Shown: piece by piece, positions 8,738 through 17,534 of the stretch
How positions within the stretch are numbered: the first letter of the stretch is position 1
Layout: each line of letters opens with the position of its first letter
Origin: an uncultured Flavobacteriales bacterium
GTDB taxonomy: Bacteria > Bacteroidota > Bacteroidia > Flavobacteriales_D > Sanyastnellaceae
Direction of reading: 5' to 3'
DNA: 64,000 nucleotides
Assembly: GCA_905479115.1 (NCBI GenBank)
Contig: CAJQLF010000003.1
Span: 1 to 64,000, forward strand
Translations under genes and position numbers: made by a program
Notes under the pieces: generated by a model
Told to the model about the DNA's origin: nothing
The model's database searches: none
The model's input: the letters and a program-made list of their open reading frames with translations, nothing else

Positions 8738-9109
8738 TTATTGCATGTTTTTCGCCTCAATGGACATGGTCGCATGCGGAACCAATCGCAGCCTCTCTTT
8801 GGGAATGAGCTTGCCCGTAACGCGGCAGATGCCATAGGTTTTGTTCTTAATTCTCAGCAACGCGTTTTCCAAATTCCGAATGAACTTTTCCTGGCGTGCT
8901 GCCAATTGGGCCGTTTCTTCTCGGCTCATGGTCTCCGAACCATCTTCCATCATCTTAAAAGTGGGAGACGTATCGTCTGTGGAGTTGTCGTCTTGGTGTG
9001 AAAGGGCTCTTTGCAGCTCATCCAAATTCTCGCGTGCTACCGCAAGCTTGTTTTCAATGAGCGTCTTGAACTCCTCTAAGTCCTTATCCGTAAATCGGGT
9101 TTCTGCCAT
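8738..9109 (-). CDS. DksA/TraR-family protein with degenerate zinc finger
   Basis: This 123-residue protein consists of a helical coiled coil followed by the DksA/TraR finger fold (YGICRVTGKLIPKERLRLVPHAT). DksA proteins enter the secondary channel of RNA polymerase and work with ppGpp. Of the four zinc cysteines of the canonical finger only the first remains (CRVT, then SIEA at the distal pair), so zinc binding is probably lost; I recall the same pattern in other Bacteroidota homologues. Acidic residues (DDNSTDD) occur along the coiled coil, near where DksA acts. It lies 11 bases after ileS and 12 before lspA, a common gene order in this phylum. Confidence 0.85.
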   Translation of the reverse strand: MAETRFTDKDLEEFKTLIENKLAVARENLDELQRALSHQDDNSTDDTSPTFKMMEDGSETMSREETAQLAARQEKFIRNLENALLRIKNKTYGICRVTGKLIPKERLRLVPHATMSIEAKNMQ

Positions 9110-9120
9110 CGCAGTATAGA

Positions 9121-12100
9121 TTAATGTTTTTTTGTTACCGCAAGGGCAACAGTTGCACCCTCACTCAATTGGATCTGCTCTCCTCCTCGAAGTTCTTTCC
9201 AAAGAACCTCATCTGCCAGTGTCTCCTGGGCAATATAAGCCAAATTTTCTTTTAGAACGGATTCGATTTCAGGTGCAGCCGACACAACCAATTCGATTCG
9301 GTCCGTAACCTCTAATCCGGCGTCCTTGCGCTCGTTTTGAACGCGATTTACCAACTCACGGGCCAACCCTTCCGCTCGCAAGGAATCATCCAATGTAATA
9401 TCCAATGCAACCGTTACCCCGCCAGCACTCGACACAAGCCATCCGGGGATGTCCTCTGTTAAGACTTCTACATCTGCCAGGTCGACCTGTGCTATTCCTT
9501 GACCGTCCTGGGGATCGACTTCAATGCTCCCGTCCTTCTCCAAAAGAGCAATCGAATCCGCATCCAATGCACTCACTGCCGCGGCGATGGCCTTCATGCG
9601 TTTACCAAACCGCGGACCCATGGCCTTAAAATCCGGCTTGACCTTCTTCACGATGGTTACCTCGGAGTCACCGGCGTCTCGGATCAACGTGATTTCTTTA
9701 ATATTCACTTCACTCCGAATGATGGCGTCCACTTTTTCAATGCGCTCGGCCACTCGGTCCCCCAGTGCGGGGAGCAAAATTCGACGAAGAGGCTGCCGGA
9801 CCCGAATGCCCTCGCGTTTTCTAAGAGAAAGCACTTGCGAGCTGATTTGTTGAGCCAGGGCCATTCGAGCCTCCAACTCCACATCGATGACCGACGCATC
9901 GGATGTCGGGAATGTCGCCAAATGGACAGATTCTTCAGAGCCTGTGAGGTCCCGATGCAATTGGTCGGCGTAGAATGGAGCGATGGGAGAAGCCATCACA
10001 GCCACTGCGCGCAAGCACTCATGCAATGTTTGGTAGGCACTCAGTTTTTCAGCGCTCATGCTGCCCTTCCAAAATCGGCGTCTCGACAAGCGCACATGCC
10101 AATTGGATAATTCGTCAATCGCAAACGATTGAATCGCCCGTGCAACGCGCGTGGGCTCTAACTCTCCATATCCTGTGTCCACCTGTTGAATCAAAGAATG
10201 CAACCGAGACAACACCCAGCGATCAATTTCTGGACGATTTGCCACTGGAATAAATGGTTCGTCCCCTGTAAACCCATCAATCGCGGCGTACAATGCCAGG
10301 AAGTTGTAAGTGTTGTGAAGCGTTCCGAAAAATTTCCGTTGAACTTCGACGATGCCTTCGGTATCAAATTTGAGGTTGTCCCACGGCTGGGCATTGGAAA
10401 TCATGTACCAGCGCGTGGCATCAGGACCGTATTGCTCGAGAGTCGCAAATGGATCCACTCCATTGCCCAATCGCTTGGACATTTTTTGGCCCTTCTTGTC
10501 CAGCACCAATCCGTTGCTCACCACATTTTTGTACGCTACCGAATCAAAAACCATCGTAGCGATGGCATGCAAGGTGTAAAACCAGCCACGCGTTTGATCC
10601 ACGCCTTCAGCGATGAAATCTGCAGGATATGCCTGACCCGCATCAATTTTTTCTTTGTTTTCGAATGGATAGTGCCATTGTGCGTAAGGCATGGAGCCAC
10701 TATCAAACCAGACATCAATCAAGTCCGTCTCTCGGCGCATCGGTCGGCCATCCGAGGCCTTCAGGATGATTTGATCCACGGCATGCTTGTGCAAATCGAA
10801 GAGCGCATAGTTCTCTTTGGACATGTCTCCCGGCTGAAACGCAACCAACGGATTCGCTTCCATGAGGCCGGAGGCGACGGCCTCGTCACATGCGGTTTTT
10901 AATTCCTCCACGGAGCCTATGCAGGTGCGCTCGGTGCCATCTTCTGTCGACCAAATGGGAATCGGAATGCCCCAAAACCGCGAGCGGCTCAAGTTCCAAT
11001 CGTTCAGGTTTTCCAGCCACTTACCAAAGCGTCCTGTACCCGTGCTTGCAGGCTTCCAATTAATGGTCTCATTGAGCGCTTGCATCCGCTCTTTCGCGGC
11101 TGTCGCCCGAACAAACCAACTGTCCAGCGGGTAGTACAAAATGGGTTTATCCGTTCGCCAACAGTGCGGATAATTGTGCTCGTATTTCTCTACCAGAAAG
11201 GCCCTGCCTCTGGTCTTGAGATCAATGGCAATCTCGACATCGACAGAGCGCTCAGGCGCCTCATCGGCAGCGTAGTATTCTTGTTTTACAAACCGGCCAG
11301 CGAGGGGACCTACGCCTGCTCGAAATCGGCCTTGCAAATCCACCAACGGCACCCCGTGACCTGTCCCATCGTCTATCAGCATGGGGGGCACGCCAGCCGC
11401 TGATGCCACCCGGGCATCATCAGCACCGAATGTTGGAGCGGTATGGACAATGCCCGTGCCGTCTTCAGTCGTTACAAAATCTCCCGGAATAACCCGAAAT
11501 GCCTCACTCACATCACTCATGGGCTCCGCCCAGTTAAGAAGTGGTTCGTAGCGGGCGCCGCACAATTCAGCTCCGCTTATTCGTGCTACAACCTCGTGCT
11601 CCGGATCTTTCTTGCCACCAAAGTGCTTTGAAACCAAATCCTCCGCCAATAAAACAAGCCCTGGCTCCTCAGTATAGCGGTTGCTCGTCGCAACCAAAGC
11701 ATACGTAATCTGAGGGCCAACAGTTAATGCCGTGTTGGAAGGCAAGGTCCAAGGCGTGGTGGTCCAAGCGAGAAAGTAAACGGGCAATGCGCTTAGTTTT
11801 TCCGCCCTCTCCGGACCTGCATGTTCTAAAATTCGTGCGGCACATTCAGGCAACGCCAGAAACTGAGCGACCACCGTTGTGTCCTTGACATCTTGGTAAG
11901 CGCCTGGTTGATTCAATTCATGCGAGCTCAATCCCGTTCCTGCCGCAGGACTATAGGGCTGGATCGTGTAACCTTTGTAGAGCAGGTCTTTTTGATCCAA
12001 CTGCTTCAAGAGCCACCAGACACTCTCGATGTATTTATTCTCGTAGGTCACATATGGCTCATCCATATCCACCCAATACCCCATTTTTCGGGTCAGATCA

Positions 12101-12516
12101 TTCCAGATGTCCGTGTAACGCATAACCGCCTCGCGGCAGGCTTCGTTGTACGCTTCGATCGATAATTTAGTTCCGATGTCCTCCTTGGTAATGCCCAGTT
12201 CCTTTTCTACGCCCAGTTCCACCGGCAAGCCGTGGGTATCCCATCCGGCCTTTCGGTCCACGCGATACCCCTTCAGCGTGTGAAACCGACAAAAAATATC
12301 CTTAATTGCCCGAGCCATCACGTGGTGAATTCCCGGCATTCCGTTGGCGGAAGGTGGCCCTTCATAGAACACGTAAGGACGCTCTTCCGGCCGAGAATCA
12401 ATGCTCTTTTGGAAAGTTCCGTCCACCTCCCATTTAGCTAAAATATCGCGAGCTACTTCTGGAAGGTTTAACGGTCCGCGCTCTGGAAAGGAAGTGGGTG
12501 ATTTAGCCGTACTCAT
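9121..12516 (-). CDS. ileS: Isoleucyl-tRNA synthetase, type 2 with GxHH signature
   Basis: This class I synthetase of 1131 residues charges tRNA-Ile and has a CP1 editing domain (WTTTPWTLPSNTAL). The KMSKS loop reads KMSKRLGN. The first catalytic signature is PGIHHVMARAIKD, with Gly62-Ile-His64-His65, i.e. GxHH instead of HxGH. The C-terminus has no cysteine zinc finger and ends in an extended RNA-binding region, which together with the length marks the eukaryote-like type 2 enzyme. Type 2 enzymes tolerate mupirocin, and the GxHH form has been linked to very high tolerance. It is the first gene of ileS / dksA-like / lspA. No second ileS copy is in the window. Confidence 0.95.
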   Translation of the reverse strand: MSTAKSPTSFPERGPLNLPEVARDILAKWEVDGTFQKSIDSRPEERPYVFYEGPPSANGMPGIHHVMARAIKDIFCRFHTLKGYRVDRKAGWDTHGLPVELGVEKELGITKEDIGTKLSIEAYNEACREAVMRYTDIWNDLTRKMGYWVDMDEPYVTYENKYIESVWWLLKQLDQKDLLYKGYTIQPYSPAAGTGLSSHELNQPGAYQDVKDTTVVAQFLALPECAARILEHAGPERAEKLSALPVYFLAWTTTPWTLPSNTALTVGPQITYALVATSNRYTEEPGLVLLAEDLVSKHFGGKKDPEHEVVARISGAELCGARYEPLLNWAEPMSDVSEAFRVIPGDFVTTEDGTGIVHTAPTFGADDARVASAAGVPPMLIDDGTGHGVPLVDLQGRFRAGVGPLAGRFVKQEYYAADEAPERSVDVEIAIDLKTRGRAFLVEKYEHNYPHCWRTDKPILYYPLDSWFVRATAAKERMQALNETINWKPASTGTGRFGKWLENLNDWNLSRSRFWGIPIPIWSTEDGTERTCIGSVEELKTACDEAVASGLMEANPLVAFQPGDMSKENYALFDLHKHAVDQIILKASDGRPMRRETDLIDVWFDSGSMPYAQWHYPFENKEKIDAGQAYPADFIAEGVDQTRGWFYTLHAIATMVFDSVAYKNVVSNGLVLDKKGQKMSKRLGNGVDPFATLEQYGPDATRWYMISNAQPWDNLKFDTEGIVEVQRKFFGTLHNTYNFLALYAAIDGFTGDEPFIPVANRPEIDRWVLSRLHSLIQQVDTGYGELEPTRVARAIQSFAIDELSNWHVRLSRRRFWKGSMSAEKLSAYQTLHECLRAVAVMASPIAPFYADQLHRDLTGSEESVHLATFPTSDASVIDVELEARMALAQQISSQVLSLRKREGIRVRQPLRRILLPALGDRVAERIEKVDAIIRSEVNIKEITLIRDAGDSEVTIVKKVKPDFKAMGPRFGKRMKAIAAAVSALDADSIALLEKDGSIEVDPQDGQGIAQVDLADVEVLTEDIPGWLVSSAGGVTVALDITLDDSLRAEGLARELVNRVQNERKDAGLEVTDRIELVVSAAPEIESVLKENLAYIAQETLADEVLWKELRGGEQIQLSEGATVALAVTKKH

Positions 12517-12576
12517 CCGATTTCAATTCTATGTCCAAGGTTTGGAACGTGAAGATAGCACCTTCATCATGATGCA

Positions 12577-13995
12577 TTAAACGCGACTGAGCTTCACCAT
12601 GTTCGTCATGCCTGCGTCAGCGATGGGCATGCTCGCAAGGTGAACCACAAAATCGCCTGAATCAACAACCCCCATTTTTTTCAACTCAAATTTGATGTCT
12701 GCAATCGTATGGTCCGTGCTGACCATTTTCAAATAGGGAAAAGCCATCACACCCCAGACCAACGACATTTGAGATAACACGAGCTTATTGGCTGTGAACA
12801 TATAGACAAATGCTTTGGGTCGTTGACTTGCCACCTGGACCGCTGTGTAACCGCTAAATGTCATGGTTACAATCGCCTTTGCATCGACACGTTTGGCCAA
12901 TCGGCATGCATTGTAGCACATGCTATCGCTGATGAATCGATCATCTTCCGCGCTCAGCGGTGGACGCTCATGATAGTACATCCCATCATGACGCTCCATA
13001 GATTGGATGATGTCCGCCATCGCCGTAACCGCCTCAACAGAATACGCCCCCACTGAAGTCTCAGCACTGAGCATGACCGCGTCAGCCCCATCGAGCACCG
13101 CGTTCGCCACATCATTCACCTCTGCCCGTGTAGGGACAGAATGCTCGATCATCGACTCCATCATCTGCGTTGCCACGATGACAGGTTTGCCTTTTTCCAT
13201 GCATTTTCGAATGATATCTTTCTGGACCAAAGGCACGTCTTGTTTTGGGATCTCAACACCCAAATCACCTCGAGCGACCATGACCGCATCGGTCTCGTCC
13301 AAGATGGCATCCAAATCTGCCAACGCCTCTGGCTTCTCAATTTTGGCAACAATCCGCGAGTGCTTTCCCGCTTGATTAATGCTTTCCCTGAGCTCTTTGA
13401 TATCTGCCGAGTTTCGGACAAAAGACAACCCAATCCAATCTACATCGTGCTCTAAGGCAAACGCCAAGTCGACCGTGTCCTTTTCCGTGATACAAGGCAA
13501 TGATATCTGCGTTGAGGGCAAATTAATTCCCTTTCGGGGCTTCAACGTACCGCCGTGGATGACCTCGCACCTCACTTCCGATTTGCCGTCGGTCTCTAGC
13601 ACCCGAAGTTCCAGTTTGCCGTCGTCCATCAACACCGGCTCTCCAGGTTTTACATCCTGGGCGAACTGCGTGTAATTGGTGTAGACACATCCCTCTGAGC
13701 CCTTTTCGGTGCCTGTTCGAATCAACAATTCCGCTCCCTTTGTCAGTTCAATGGACCCTTCTTCCAACTCCCCAATGCGAAGCTTTGGCCCCTGCAAATC
13801 CGCGAGAATCGCTGTGTAAGTCCCGAGTTTTTCATCAATTCGACGCACCCGCTCAATGGTCTCTCCATGCACCGCGTGTTCTCCGTGAGAAAAATTCAAT
13901 CGCGCCACGTTCATGCCTTCTTGAATCAATTTTTCCAATTGTTCCTCCGAATTGGAGGCCGGTCCCATGGTCGCTACAATTTTCGTTCGTTTCAT
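12577..13995 (-). CDS. pyk: Pyruvate kinase
   Basis: The 472-residue protein converts phosphoenolpyruvate and ADP to pyruvate and ATP in glycolysis. It begins MKRTKIVATMGPAS and has the usual order: NVARLNFSHGEH, a B domain, VAKIEKPEAL, the active-site stretch MVARGDLGVEIP, and ATQMMESMI, followed by the C-terminal domain. Length is normal for bacterial PYK without a PEP-utiliser extension. It lies 14 bases after the IPExxxVDY gene, in the rnc / IPExxxVDY / pyk order common in Bacteroidota. Confidence 0.95.
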   Translation of the reverse strand: MKRTKIVATMGPASNSEEQLEKLIQEGMNVARLNFSHGEHAVHGETIERVRRIDEKLGTYTAILADLQGPKLRIGELEEGSIELTKGAELLIRTGTEKGSEGCVYTNYTQFAQDVKPGEPVLMDDGKLELRVLETDGKSEVRCEVIHGGTLKPRKGINLPSTQISLPCITEKDTVDLAFALEHDVDWIGLSFVRNSADIKELRESINQAGKHSRIVAKIEKPEALADLDAILDETDAVMVARGDLGVEIPKQDVPLVQKDIIRKCMEKGKPVIVATQMMESMIEHSVPTRAEVNDVANAVLDGADAVMLSAETSVGAYSVEAVTAMADIIQSMERHDGMYYHERPPLSAEDDRFISDSMCYNACRLAKRVDAKAIVTMTFSGYTAVQVASQRPKAFVYMFTANKLVLSQMSLVWGVMAFPYLKMVSTDHTIADIKFELKKMGVVDSGDFVVHLASMPIADAGMTNMVKLSRV

Positions 13996-14009
13996 TTCTT
14001 TCTATTTCT

Positions 14010-14462
14010 TCATCCCACCTGCACACTAGCTTTGGACAAATCCATCAAGGCCAAGTGCTCTATAGCACCCGACTGCAACGGGTCCAACTCTTGAGTGTAA
14101 TTGACTCCTCTGACTCCTCTCACCTGCTGTCTTACTTCGTCTACTGCGTTCGAATCATCAAAAACTTGAATCAAATAATCCAATGCCGCGGCCCCTTGGA
14201 ATCGGGCAATGATTCCTCCGGGCACTTTGTTTTCAATCAAATACAGCGTGCGATGCCCCGAATCCTCTTGCGCTTCAAAACGAAAAATCGCGTGCGATGA
14301 ACTTCCCGATCGTTGCGGGATTTCAAGCACATGATTGAACCGAAAATGCCATTCGAGGCGTTGGTTCAATTCCCAAGAAATGCGGTGAGGTGGCAGGTGA
14401 CTGCTCAGACCAATCAACGCAAAATCACAGGAATCAGCAAAATCTTCGTCCAGCCATTGCAT
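14010..14462 (-). CDS. IPExxxVDY family protein
   Basis: The family is recognised from ADSCDFALIGLSSHLPPHRISW, then LNQRLEW, then YLIENKVPGG, followed by the family-naming motif near the C-terminal third. Here that motif is degenerate: IARFQGAAALDY stands where IPExxxVDY is expected. The function is unknown; the name comes from the motif. The gene lies between rnc and pyk, the usual place. I start at ATG 14462, which leaves 29 bases after rnc; an in-frame ATG at 14516 would overlap the end of rnc by 25 bases and adds non-conserved sequence. Confidence 0.75.
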   Translation of the reverse strand: MQWLDEDFADSCDFALIGLSSHLPPHRISWELNQRLEWHFRFNHVLEIPQRSGSSSHAIFRFEAQEDSGHRTLYLIENKVPGGIIARFQGAAALDYLIQVFDDSNAVDEVRQQVRGVRGVNYTQELDPLQSGAIEHLALMDLSKASVQVG

Positions 14463-14491
14463 CCTGCGCGAATATACCGCGAGTGAGGGGA

Positions 14492-15235
14492 TTATTGTCC
14501 ATTTTGATGGCGCCATTCGCCGTGTTCCAGCGCAATACGAGCCGCATCTTGCTCCGCCTTCTTCTTCGAAGTGCCTGAACCCTTCGCCATCACGAGGCCG
14601 TCGACGTGCAATACCGCTTCAAACACCGCGTCTCCCTCGGCACCCGGGATTGCGACAACTTCATATTCCAACGTTTTGTTTTCAACCTGCGACCAGTGGT
14701 GCAATTTGGATTTGAAGTCTTCCGATTCCTCTAGGATTTGCCTTGCGCCGTATCGCATCAGGGCATTCCGCAACGACCGCTGCGTTTTGCGGTATCCGTG
14801 ATCTAAATACATTGCACCAATCAGGGCTTCCAATGCATTTCCTATGACTGTCGGCGGGACCGATCCTGCCTCAAACTTGGAATGAATAAACGGCGCTAGC
14901 CCCAGTTCTGACCCGATTCGGTTCAACGTTTTTCGGCTGACCAACCTCGATTTGCGTTGGGTTAACAGGCCTTCATCGTCTTGCGGATAATGAAAAAAAA
15001 CCAAGTCCGTTGCTACGGCTCCTAGAATGGAGTCTCCCAAGAATTCTAGCCTTTCATTCGGCTGTTCTGCTTCATCCAAACTGTTGTTCAAAGAGGCATG
15101 GGTCAGCGCTTCTCGGTACCAATGAGCATTTCGCACACGCAATCCGAATTCTTTCTTGAGGAACCCCCGAAATTCAGGTGAGACGGCCCTTGAAGATTTG
15201 CTCCAAAACCACGTCCGTTGCTTCAAACGACTCAA
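14492..15235 (-). CDS. rnc: Ribonuclease III
   Basis: This 247-residue double-strand-specific endoribonuclease processes rRNA and other duplex RNA. The catalytic signature NERLEFLGDSILGAV is near residue 65, with the second acidic cluster in ALEALIGAMYLDHG. The C-terminal double-stranded-RNA-binding domain ends in GSGTSKKKAEQDAARIAL. It is 8 bases after fabF, and the acpP-fabF-rnc order suggests one operon. Confidence 0.95.
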   Translation of the reverse strand: MSRLKQRTWFWSKSSRAVSPEFRGFLKKEFGLRVRNAHWYREALTHASLNNSLDEAEQPNERLEFLGDSILGAVATDLVFFHYPQDDEGLLTQRKSRLVSRKTLNRIGSELGLAPFIHSKFEAGSVPPTVIGNALEALIGAMYLDHGYRKTQRSLRNALMRYGARQILEESEDFKSKLHHWSQVENKTLEYEVVAIPGAEGDAVFEAVLHVDGLVMAKGSGTSKKKAEQDAARIALEHGEWRHQNGQ

Positions 15236-15243
15236 AGCCTCGA

Positions 15244-16500
15244 TTAATCCAGGGCCTTGAACAGGACCGACGCGTTGTGGCCGCCAAAACCAAATGTGTT
15301 CGATAAGGCCGCTCGCACAGGTCGCTCTTGCGCTTGGTTGAATGTGAAATTCAACTTGGGATCGAGTTGGTCGTCGGGATGTTTAAAATTGATCGTGGGA
15401 GGAATTGCCCCATGCTGAATAGCCAAAATACATGCGATTCCCTCAATCGCGCCAGCAGCGCCCAGCAAATGCCCCGTCATTGACTTGGTCGAGCTGATGT
15501 TGAGATCGTACGCGTGGTCTCCGAATACGCCTTGTATGGCCTTGGTCTCAGCCACGTCACCCAGCGGGGTAGAGGTCCCATGCACATTCACATAGTCTAC
15601 ATCACCCGGATTCATGTGCGCATCGTCCAATGTGGCCTTCATGACATTGAGCGCCCCTAAACCTTCCGGATGTGGCGCGGTAATGTGGTGCGCATCTGCG
15701 CTCATACCACCTCCAACCATTTCGCAATAGATGTTCGCTCCGCGAGCCACGGCATGCTCATAATCCTCCAAAATAATTGCTCCACCGCCCTCACCGAGCA
15801 CGAACCCGTCTCGTGTGGAATCAAAAGGCCTTGACGCCGTTGCAGGGTCATCGTTGCGGGTTGACAACGCCTTCAATGCGTTGAATCCGCCGATACCACC
15901 CTCCGTAACCGCCGCTTCCGAGCCGCCCGTCACCATCACATCCGCCTTACCCAATCGGATATAGTTGAACGCATCGATCATGGCATTGGTGCCGCTTGCG
16001 CAGGCTGAGACCGTGCAAAAGTTGGGTCCTCGAAAGCCATGACGCATGCTGATATGACCCGCCGCAATGTCCGAGATCATCATCGGAATGAAGAAGGGAC
16101 TAAAGCGCGGAATTCCGTCGTTGCGATGGAAGTTCAGTGCTTCATTCATGAAGGTCTGAAAACCTCCAATACCTGATCCCCAGATGACGCCTGCACGGTC
16201 TGGGTGAACGGGAGCATCCTCTCCGAGAAGCCCCGCATTCTCCAATGCCTCGTCGGCACAGACCACGGCATACTGCGCAAATAAGTCCATTTTTCTGGAC
16301 GCCTTGCGGTCAATAAATTGAGACACATCGAATCCCTTCACTTCGCAAGCGAATTGCGTTTTGAAGTTGGTGGCATCGAACTTGGTGATGGGCGCAGCTC
16401 CGCTAGCCCCCTCCATCAAGCCTTTCCAATACGATTGTATGTCATTACCCAAAGGCGTAATCGCCCCTATTCCGGTAACAACAACCCTTTTAAGCTCCAT
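15244..16500 (-). CDS. fabF: 3-oxoacyl-ACP synthase II (FabF)
   Basis: This 418-residue condensing enzyme extends acyl chains on ACP with malonyl-ACP during fatty acid synthesis. It has the Cys-His-His triad of FabB/FabF: nucleophile in CTVSACASGTNAM, histidines in NVHGTSTPLGD and STKSMTGHLLGAAG. The start MELKRVVVTGIGAITPLGND is typical of FabF. It lies 10 bases after acpP, its substrate carrier, and 8 before rnc. Confidence 0.97.
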   Translation of the reverse strand: MELKRVVVTGIGAITPLGNDIQSYWKGLMEGASGAAPITKFDATNFKTQFACEVKGFDVSQFIDRKASRKMDLFAQYAVVCADEALENAGLLGEDAPVHPDRAGVIWGSGIGGFQTFMNEALNFHRNDGIPRFSPFFIPMMISDIAAGHISMRHGFRGPNFCTVSACASGTNAMIDAFNYIRLGKADVMVTGGSEAAVTEGGIGGFNALKALSTRNDDPATASRPFDSTRDGFVLGEGGGAIILEDYEHAVARGANIYCEMVGGGMSADAHHITAPHPEGLGALNVMKATLDDAHMNPGDVDYVNVHGTSTPLGDVAETKAIQGVFGDHAYDLNISSTKSMTGHLLGAAGAIEGIACILAIQHGAIPPTINFKHPDDQLDPKLNFTFNQAQERPVRAALSNTFGFGGHNASVLFKALD

Positions 16501-16510
16501 GGAGCCCGGA

Positions 16511-16747
16511 TTATTTTGCGTGCTCAGTGATGTAATCTACCGCTTGACCCACGGTGCTGATTTTCTCAGCTTGGTCATCGGGGATCGCGATGTTGAATTC
16601 CTTTTCGAACTCCATAATGAGTTCAACAGTATCCAACGAATCCGCTCCCAAATCATTGGTGAAACTCGCAGACAAGTTCACTTCTCCACCATCAACTCCC
16701 AACTTGTCGACGATAATCGCCGTAACTTTTTCTTGAATATCAGACAT
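16511..16747 (-). CDS. acpP: Acyl carrier protein
   Basis: This 78-residue acidic four-helix protein carries acyl chains on a phosphopantetheine arm attached to Ser37 in [12 protein letters not shown]. It begins [18 protein letters not shown], as bacterial ACPs do. It heads the acpP-fabF-rnc run. Upstream on the minus strand a TTACTTTGC stretch resembles a -7 box about 30 bases before the ATG, but the match is imperfect. Confidence 0.97.
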   Translation of the reverse strand: MSDIQEKVTAIIVDKLGVDGGEVNLSASFTNDLGADSLDTVELIMEFEKEFNIAIPDDQAEKISTVGQAVDYITEHAK

Positions 16748-16832
16748 AGCTTAGCTGTTTATCGGGGCGCAAAGTAACCAAAGGAAAAGTTAACCTCTGC
16801 TTTTTTTCGTAATCTTTTCTTTTAAATGTGCA

Positions 16833-17534
16833 CTAACCCGCTGTTTTTGGGGTGATTTCAGTACAAATATCTTCGAGTCTTTTACGTTGAATATCAGGGA
16901 CTTGACATCCTTTTTTGGGGTATCCGATGGGCAAAAGTAAAAATGCCCGTTCCGATGAAGGTCGTCCCAAGATTTTGGCCAAAAAATCCATTGGAGAGGG
17001 GGTATGGGTCAATGATGCGATCCCGCACTCGTGCAGAGCTGCAATCAACATCCCGCATGCAATGCCGACGGATTCCTGCACATAATAGTTCTGAGATTTG
17101 CCCTTGGGGGCGCTGGAATCCGATTGCCAGGTTTGGCGAAAAACCACAATTAACGCAGGTGCTTCTTCGAGGTGAGGCTTGATATGGTTTGTAGCAAATG
17201 GCTGCAGATCACTCATCCATTGGGCATTCATTCGACCGTGGTAATTGCGGTACTCCTCCTGCTCGGCTGCCTGACGGATTTGACCCTTTATACCTGGATC
17301 TGTGACAAGGCAAAAGTGCCAGGGCTGTTTGTGTGCACCTGAAGGTGCCGTGCCCGCGGCAAGGATGCACTTGCGAACAACCTCTAACGGAAGCGGGTCT
17401 TGCGAAAAATGGCGGACTGTGCGGCGCTTATCGTAGCGCTGGTACATTGCCTTCGCCCGTGCCTGCATCTCGTCCTCCTCCAAGCGTTCAAAATCCAATG
17501 GTCGCTGAGGCGCCTGTTCATTGGAAGTGCTCAT
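16833..17534 (-). CDS. Iodotyrosine deiodinase-like nitroreductase-fold flavoprotein
   Basis: This 233-residue FMN enzyme of the nitroreductase superfamily has RRTVRHFS and AGTAPSGAHKQPWHF for flavin binding. Its active-site lid matches iodotyrosine deiodinase (IYD): Glu94 and Tyr98 in EYRNY and Lys119 in TNHIK align by eye with Glu157, Tyr161 and Lys182 of human IYD, which hold the amino-acid end of the substrate. VFRQ and LLPIGYPKKGCQVPDI also follow the family. IYD reductively removes halogen from mono- or diiodotyrosine; bacterial relatives including one from Bacteroidota have been studied. The natural substrate here is unknown. It overlaps the upstream ABC ATPase by 4 bases (ATGA), so the genes are co-translated, though no functional link is obvious. 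A BluB-type reductase is less likely. Confidence 0.75.
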   Translation of the reverse strand: MSTSNEQAPQRPLDFERLEEDEMQARAKAMYQRYDKRRTVRHFSQDPLPLEVVRKCILAAGTAPSGAHKQPWHFCLVTDPGIKGQIRQAAEQEEYRNYHGRMNAQWMSDLQPFATNHIKPHLEEAPALIVVFRQTWQSDSSAPKGKSQNYYVQESVGIACGMLIAALHECGIASLTHTPSPMDFLAKILGRPSSERAFLLLPIGYPKKGCQVPDIQRKRLEDICTEITPKTAG

